The notes under the pieces are model-generated. The model was not told where the DNA came from and searched no databases. It worked only from the letters and a program-made list of their open reading frames with translations. Shown here in pieces: positions 57,248 to 64,000 of a stretch of 64,000 nucleotides of DNA. Source of the stretch: Polyodon spathula (lineage: Eukaryota > Chordata > Actinopteri > Acipenseriformes > Polyodontidae). The position numbers and the translations under genes were made by a program. Position 1 is the stretch's first letter, and every line of letters starts with the position of its first letter. The DNA lies in the NCBI RefSeq assembly GCF_017654505.1, contig NC_054536.1:10775794-10839793 (forward strand), in the 5' to 3' direction.

Positions 57248-59153
57248 ATAATACCTCACACACTGATAAATTAGGAATAGAATTATAAACATAAGGTTTA
57301 TGTAGGGTCATTATAAAGAAACTGTTGATTTAACTTCAAATATTTTTTTTCATGAGTGTCCAAATACAAAACAATAGTTGTGATGCCTAAGGGGCTTTCT
57401 TTGCAAAAGGTGGTGGTTGTCAATCATGCAGTTTGAATATTGCAGCAATCCTGTAGAGGCACCCCTCTAGAACTACATGGCTTTTTTTATTGAAACCTGT
57501 CACACAACTGTATTATAAATAAGCAATAACACATGAAACACATGTGGTTGAACTGATAACCCATGCCTAGGCCATTTTATAAATATTAATTTAGTCTGTT
57601 GATGAGAATCAGATATGACCTGTGTAGCAGTTCTAATACTGTTTTAAGGATAATTCTAACAAAAGTCCTTATCAATATAGTAACTAAATACCCTTCGGCA
57701 TTAACTGTTTATCTTTCAGGCATTTGTCAAGGGTGAAAAGTCTAACCTTAAAAATGACAGACTGTTCTCATAATTGGATTATTTTCCTACCATAATTGTG
57801 TTTGAGCTTTTTGCAGTTGAACAGCTATGTAAATATTTCAGGCACAAACTGAATAGAGGAAACTGATCCTGCTGTGATAAACTAATACAGTGTGTACCTG
57901 TAGTTTTATAAAAAATTATAAAAAAATAGCAAGACTTGTTAATGAACCTCTGTAATGTAATGTTTAAACATGCTTATTTGTCCTTTATCAGTATGCTATC
58001 AAATACCTTTATAACAAGGGATAAAAGTCATGTTTGCAGAATAAAGAGAATGCTGTTTTGTTTATCAGTGTATCCTGGAAAAATATTGTCATTTGATCTG
58101 TCTCTGCTATAAATTTGTAGAAACAAGTTCAAACGAACACCTCTATTCTTACTTAATTGTTATGAGTCATGATTTTGAGAGATGTAAACATTTGAACACA
58201 AGGAATCTGTTCCATTAAAAAAAAAAAAAAAAACTGTCCTGTACATTTACTTGGAACATAACTGTAACATCACAGAACATCTGCAGTGGATTGCAGTGAG
58301 GGAATTTTTTTTTTTTTTGCAATTGCAATTGCTAAATCTACAGTTACCTTCATTAACACAGGTTTTGTGGTAAATGCTGTTGTGTTTCAAGTAACATTGC
58401 ATATTCAAGGATAGCCCAGTATTGACATTTGCAAATGCTGTGCATAATTACACGATAATAAAGAAGACATGATGTTATTGCAGAAACAAACCTCTCCAGT
58501 GTGCATGTTACCTCTTTCATTGTACACTACATCCAACAAGTGCATTTCTCTTTAACGTGTGTGTAGCCTACTGTGCATGTAAGGTCAGTTACTTTTTTTA
58601 TTTAAATGTGTTATGTGTTACATGAATTTTTTTTTCAAGGGTGCCTTGGAGACACGTCCACTGCTTTAGTTTTCATTAGGTGTTTAATTCTGCTGTCACT
58701 GTAGGTGTGGGGTGATGATTGCTGTTCTTACTTGTGTAATTACTAAGTTTGTGACAAAATCTTTTGAGTAATAGGGCACCCAGGCTTTGTGTCATCATCG
58801 GATCCAGTAAATAAAAATGTAAATACCAGTGCTAAATATTCTGGATTGTATTTATGACACAGAGGCTTTCTTTTATTAGAGAGTGGCTGAGATTTGTCAA
58901 TTCCTGTTTTGGTTAAATATGACAGCGTCAAGAACAGACTACACATTACTTCTAGAGGTAGAGTTAAGAGAAATTCCTTTTCATATATAGACTTGTGAGA
59001 TATTAAACCTGGAAATTAAACCTGAAATTGATCATTCACACTATGGTACAGTTCACAAGCCAAGCAACAAATAAAGCCTCATTTTATTTCACATTAACTT
59101 TATGCAGATAACCTCTCCAAAAACTTATAATATGGAAATAATAGGAACATTCC
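57248..59153. other. non-coding stretch
   Basis: Unique-looking A+T-rich DNA with poly-A (58218-58232) and poly-T (58307-58318). No gene supported. Confidence 0.5.
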
Positions 59154-59540
59154 AGTAACACTTTATATTGTGCTGCTTATTGATATTTTATAAATGTTTT
59201 ATAAATGTATAATATATACTTAATAACTATAATAAAGCAATATATACTTAATAACTATAATAAAGCAATATATATGTGGTATATAAATATTACAATTTTA
59301 TAAAGGGAACCGTTTTAGCCACCTAATCTACTCTGGGATGTTTAACCATACAATAGCCATAGACAGAATTACAGTTTTATAAAGAAGGCAGTTTTTAGGT
59401 GCCTGTTATACTTGGCTATGGCCAATTGCATGCTATAATGCTTTATTTACAATATATAGCATAGTTATTGAGCATATATTATACATTTATAAAACATTTA
59501 TACACCATTAATAAGCAGCACCTTAATATAAAGTGGTACC
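59154..59540. mobile_element. MITE with about 100-bp terminal inverted repeats
   Basis: The left arm AGTAACACTTTATATT...GCTGCTTATT...TTTTATAAATGTATAATATAT is mirrored in the right arm, which ends ATATAAAGTGGTACC. A tandem duplication of about 30 bp (ATACTTAATAACTATAATAA twice, 59216-59270) lies in the left arm. No coding content; target duplication unclear, superfamily not assigned. Confidence 0.7.
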
Positions 59541-61566
59541 AATATTCCTATATCTCATTAAGTTAGGTACGTTATATCAATATTTTACTTTCTACACATA
59601 AAAATTACTTTAAAAATATTGCTGTGAAAAAAAAATGTGTTGCAAATGGTCTGTAGGAAATATCCAAACACCAAGGTCGTCTCTACATTGAAAAAGGTTA
59701 GGAACCACTTTATTAGAGCATGTGTGAATAATTTATGTTGTACATACGACTATTTAGGTAAGTGACTAATTGTGTCAAAATAGTACTGTACTTGATATTA
59801 TGCATGGTGCCATAGTGTAGAAAAAAACATAAACTATATGGCAGTTCCAGTTTACTTATGTATTTTTACAGTATATTTAAGTAATAAAATACTAATCAAG
59901 GTATCTTTGTTCATGGGTTAGTTCACAAAAATCCACAATGGCTTCAAATTCTGGAATGCCCAATCATTTGCGAAACCCTTTCACCAGCTGTACTGTGTTG
60001 AAAAAGTTGTTCCTCTCCTGAGGCTGTAGTCATCTCCTTCATTTCACTGCAGACCTATTCCGACCTTACCAGATTATCTAACAGATGTTAGGTGGATGAC
60101 AAAGTAAGAGAAATTAGAAGCCTGTGGCAAAACAATCTTCCTTTACAATCTCGCATCTAATGAATGCACTCAGGCATTCATAAGATGTAATGGTTTGGTA
60201 AAATGTCTTGCATTTATACAACAATACACCAACATCCATGAAAACATATCCTTAGATTATTGGAACTGGGTACTGAACCTAGTAGTCTTCAAGAAAGTGT
60301 CTTTAGAATGTATCTTAAATGTGTTAACTATATTGTAAAAAAAAATATGTAAAAAAAAAAAAACAGGTTCCAGATCATTAACAACTGTATTTTTTTGTAG
60401 TACTTTTTGTGAGACATTTGTTATACCAATTTAAGCTTCTATATAATATTGTACATTCTGCCTTGTAATTCCCACCAAATCATGTCACAAAACTGAATTC
60501 ATGTAGAGTGGACTTTCCTTGCACAAGAGCAAGAGCATTTATTTTGAGATGTGCAATGCCCAGGAGCCTCAGCTCATCTATTACCCTCAGCATCTGTCTC
60601 CCGCAGCTTCCCTGGATGTGATTCAGGTGCTATCGTTCTCTAGAACACTGGGTTTATGGCCTGCAGACATTTGGCAAATGAAGTGCTACTGATCAGTCAT
60701 CGGATAAAATTGCCTCTTTTAATGTGTTGTTATATTTGGTGAATCTGCTTAGTGAACATGGTCATTGTTACCTATTAACATGGGTTGCTTGATGATTTAC
60801 TGTAAGTTATTTAGATGTGTCTGTTAATATATTACTGATGACAAATAATGCCCAAATCCACATATCAGAAAGTGAAAGTTTACCTTGCAATTATTTATTT
60901 TTTGTAACACATATGAATTGTCAGAAAGAAGCGTTTGAAGCCTGCGAAGTCACACCCAGCTTCATGTCAGTGCTATAAGTTTAGCAGAGACTGTAATGTC
61001 AGGTAGCATCCCGGAAAGATAATATGCAGAGAGAGGAAACTGTTCCACTGCTAATTGGATGAACAAGCCAGGAGAAATTGAAAACTTGGATGTCATGTCT
61101 GAGTTTCAAGATTTAGGATTTAGGCCAAATCAATTTCAAACTGAATTAGCACAAAGGAGTTTTGAGCGTGAACCGCACTTTCCCAGGTGACACCCCTGAA
61201 CAAAGTACATTTTTAAAACTAATTTAGACAAGAAGTACTGCATGATTGCATTATTACACATATAATGAATATTGAGCAATTTTTAACTTTGCAATGGGCT
61301 CTGTCTATGCTTATACTATTAGTAGTTTGCTTTTGTAAAATTACTAAACATGAATGGCATAGTGTAGCCAGTTCTGGTTATAAATAAAAATAAACTCAAA
61401 GGGGGGAGGGTCTATAATAGTCTTGCACCTCATTATTTCCATTGCTTTACTATAACTACAATACTGATCATAAGTCTGTCTAGCAAGAATCCAGTGCACA
61501 CACAAACAGAGGGTTTTTATAATCGTGTAATAACTGAGTACCTGGAATTAAAAAAAATACAGTATT

Positions 61567-61567
<1 letters not shown>

Positions 61568-61630
<63 letters not shown>
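61568..61630. repeat. (TA)n microsatellite
   Basis: About 62 bp of TA dinucleotides. Confidence 0.95.
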
Positions 61631-61636
<6 letters not shown>

Positions 61637-62429
61637 GTTTTTATCAAAAATGTCTACAGTAGGCTAAGAGTCTATAATAAAAGTTTGGTGAAGATTGGAG
61701 AAAAATAAGGGGTCCATATTTTTTCTATAAAAACAATCTATATTATGTGTATTTTAATTATTAGAGCAAAAAAACAACAATTTCCTTTATGAATATCATA
61801 ACAGCATAATTGTACATGATCTACTGGGCACAATTAAATCTTATTCTTCAGTGTTTGCTGCAGCTGGGAGTTTAAACCCCAAAACTCTAATACATGGAAG
61901 GGGAGATGAAGAAAAACATCCCGACTGGAGTCATTCAAAGAATTCAAACAAACTGGATTGAACACACTCATCCCTGGCAATAGTTAATCAGTTGTTCAGC
62001 ACTAGAAATGTGTGAAGCAAAAGTTGTTGCCAGAATCTAAAATTTAATTGAATGGGTGATACAATGTTCTAGGGACTGAAATTTTGTGCAGACGAGTTTA
62101 AGAAAGCATGCCTAAGCAAATCAGCGAACAATTAAATTTAACGGTGGGGATGTTTTTTCTGATGTAGAAGATTGAGTTATCGCCAAAAAAAAAAAACTCA
62201 GACACAGCAACTGTCTCTAATGTCTGTTCAAATGTAAGCTTAAAAACACAGGGCTGCTTTCATGAACGGGATTCAGCTGATGTGATTTCAGCTTACAAAC
62301 ATCATTATGGATGATTACTAATGTATGGTTTGAACATTCAATTACAGTCAATTGTTGTTAAAGGATCAGAATTACTACAAACTTGTAAGTTAATGTCAGT
62401 TAACAACAAATTCCCTCTTATTATATATC

Positions 62430-62502
<73 letters not shown>
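62430..62502. repeat. (TA)n microsatellite
   Basis: About 72 bp of TA dinucleotides. Confidence 0.95.
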
Positions 62503-62503
<1 letters not shown>

Positions 62504-64000
62504 TGTATCAGGAATGCTTATTATCAGTATTATATGCCAAATAACCACAGTCTATTTAAGCAATAGTGACCATTGATGAAGGCTCCACCCTCTGGTAGAT
62601 TTCTGTGACATGAGTACTTCGTCCCATTGTTGGTTACAAACTGTACTCTGAGTTTATAGTAACACAACCTTTAGACAACAGTCGTGAATCAGGTGCTAAT
62701 TTAAGCTAATGTGTGCTTCAACAAAAGTTAGTTGTGTTTACAGTGGCCTCTTGTTTACTGATGTTTTAATTTTTTTAATAGCAACAATTTTATAATAGTA
62801 GAAATTATAAAATGATTTTTTTTATAAAGTTATATTGATTATATCACTCCCCTTTGTGATGTGTACTGGTTGAAGGTTTTGAAACAGGAGTATCTGTAAA
62901 ATGAAGTCCCCAAATAAAAAAAATCTATCAGAATAGCATTTATGAATGAAAGAACACTTCTCTCCAATGTATTTACCAGCTGGTGTATGGAAGCTTCTAG
63001 ACCCTGTCTATCTGCCTGCTGAGAGAATGGATGGAATACATCCAAGCTTTGCATGATTGCTGTAGTGGCCAGCCACCTCTGACTTAATGTGAACCATATT
63101 TAGCACTGAGCATCGACTAAGTCAAGAACAGATAACGCACACTCTCCCTTATCCCAGAGGATGTGCCACATAAAGACAAATCATTTATCTTTGTCAACTC
63201 TGATAGGAACACATGAGGAATGAACACTTTTCAAGCAGGGTAGAATGCAAATACCTCCTGCATGGGTGTACGTGAGATTATTGAGCTTTTCAGAGTGTCC
63301 AGAAAAACCTAAAACAGTTAGAGAAATATAAAAAAAAGGTTGACAATATGAGTCCATTACAATTATTTCTGATCATAGCATGTGTTTGTATAATATGGCA
63401 TAAAATGGTACATACTGGTGAAAACAGGACTTATATAACTGAATAAACAATATCAATGCTGCATGAATATTTTAGGATTATGCTTCTAATTTCAATTGAA
63501 TATGTTCAATAGCTTCTTTTCAAAGACTCAATTTTTACTAGAGCTACCAGTCACCCTACTGTCTCTAAAATATAGAAAGGTGTTGTTAAAAATAATTGTT
63601 TTTATAACTAACTATCCATAAAACATCTTCAAATATGACATCTTACACATAAACCTGTAATCATTTTGCTGCACATAATTTCACATATTTCATTTAATAA
63701 TGTTATTTAGCATATCACAACCATATTATCATATGAATTACTTAAATGACTTACTTGGATTATTCAACTGATGCTATTGTATTGCTTATTTAGCATTTGA
63801 AACTATATTGAATGACTGCTGTAGCATTTGCTGCATTTCCTTGTATTTATTTGTATGACATGTTAGTATACAGTTAATGTTAATTGCTGCTAACTGCTAA
63901 CACTCTTTCTAATTATAATCATTAACTTATGAGACAACCCTTCGCTATAATTATAAACTCCCTATCCCAGCCACTACTGCCTGGCCAAATATTATTATAA

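Larger units (their letters stand above)
59541..64000. other. non-coding stretch
   Basis: No exon, RNA gene or bounded transposon was recognised. Contains two TA microsatellites. Parts around 60520-60800 are high-complexity and could include regulatory DNA, which cannot be shown without comparison. Confidence 0.5.

Overview
The window is vertebrate nuclear DNA: A+T-rich, gene-poor, with GT-AG introns, long TA and CA microsatellites, and transposons of many classes. L2/CR1-like LINEs, DIRS elements, Ty3/gypsy LTR elements including a Gmr1-like one, Tc1, piggyBac and hAT elements together suggest a ray-finned fish, possibly a non-teleost lineage such as sturgeon/paddlefish. The lineage is an inference from repeat content and is not proven here.

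Host genes: the only recognisable protein-coding gene is an SLC7-family amino acid transporter resembling SLC7A13, present as two incomplete copies on the + strand. Copy A (17.75-18.85 kb) has two clean internal exons with matching splice phases but no first exon. Copy B (21.9-23.8 kb) has the large first exon and the next exon; its first exon carries an in-frame stop at a tryptophan position and a double stop near its end. The two copies share a duplicated intron/exon segment. No terminal exon was found for either.

Mobile elements, left to right: a minus-strand mosaic LTR (4.0-4.9 kb); an apparently young LTR element with a 5-bp target duplication whose one long ORF is mostly in-frame tandem repeats behind a single zinc knuckle (8.4-11.8 kb); a minus-strand solo LTR (12.1-12.5 kb); a gypsy RT remnant and a DIRS remnant (14-16 kb); Tc1, RTE and L2 fragments between the SLC7 copies (19.3-21.4 kb); a piggyBac deletion derivative (25.3-26.1 kb); a GT-cored minisatellite (28.7-29.0 kb); a gypsy 3' end with LTR (29.1-30.2 kb); a solo LTR (31.6-32.2 kb); a nest from 33.7 to 43.0 kb in which a minus-strand Gmr1-like element is split by an L2/CR1 LINE and by a 4.2-kb DIRS element; another DIRS 3' end (47.3-48.2 kb); a hAT MITE (48.7 kb); a Tc1 deletion derivative (50.3-51.1 kb); a nearly intact Tc1 element with two nonsense mutations (55.8-57.2 kb); and a long-TIR MITE (59.2-59.5 kb).

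The rest, especially 43-47 kb, 51-55.7 kb and 57.3-64 kb, shows no gene I can support. The most unusual item is the 8.4-11.8 kb LTR element: LTRs, a primer-site-like sequence, a purine tract and a TSD, but no pol, and an ORF built of four consecutive in-frame repeat arrays that also leaves the antisense strand open for 643 codons.
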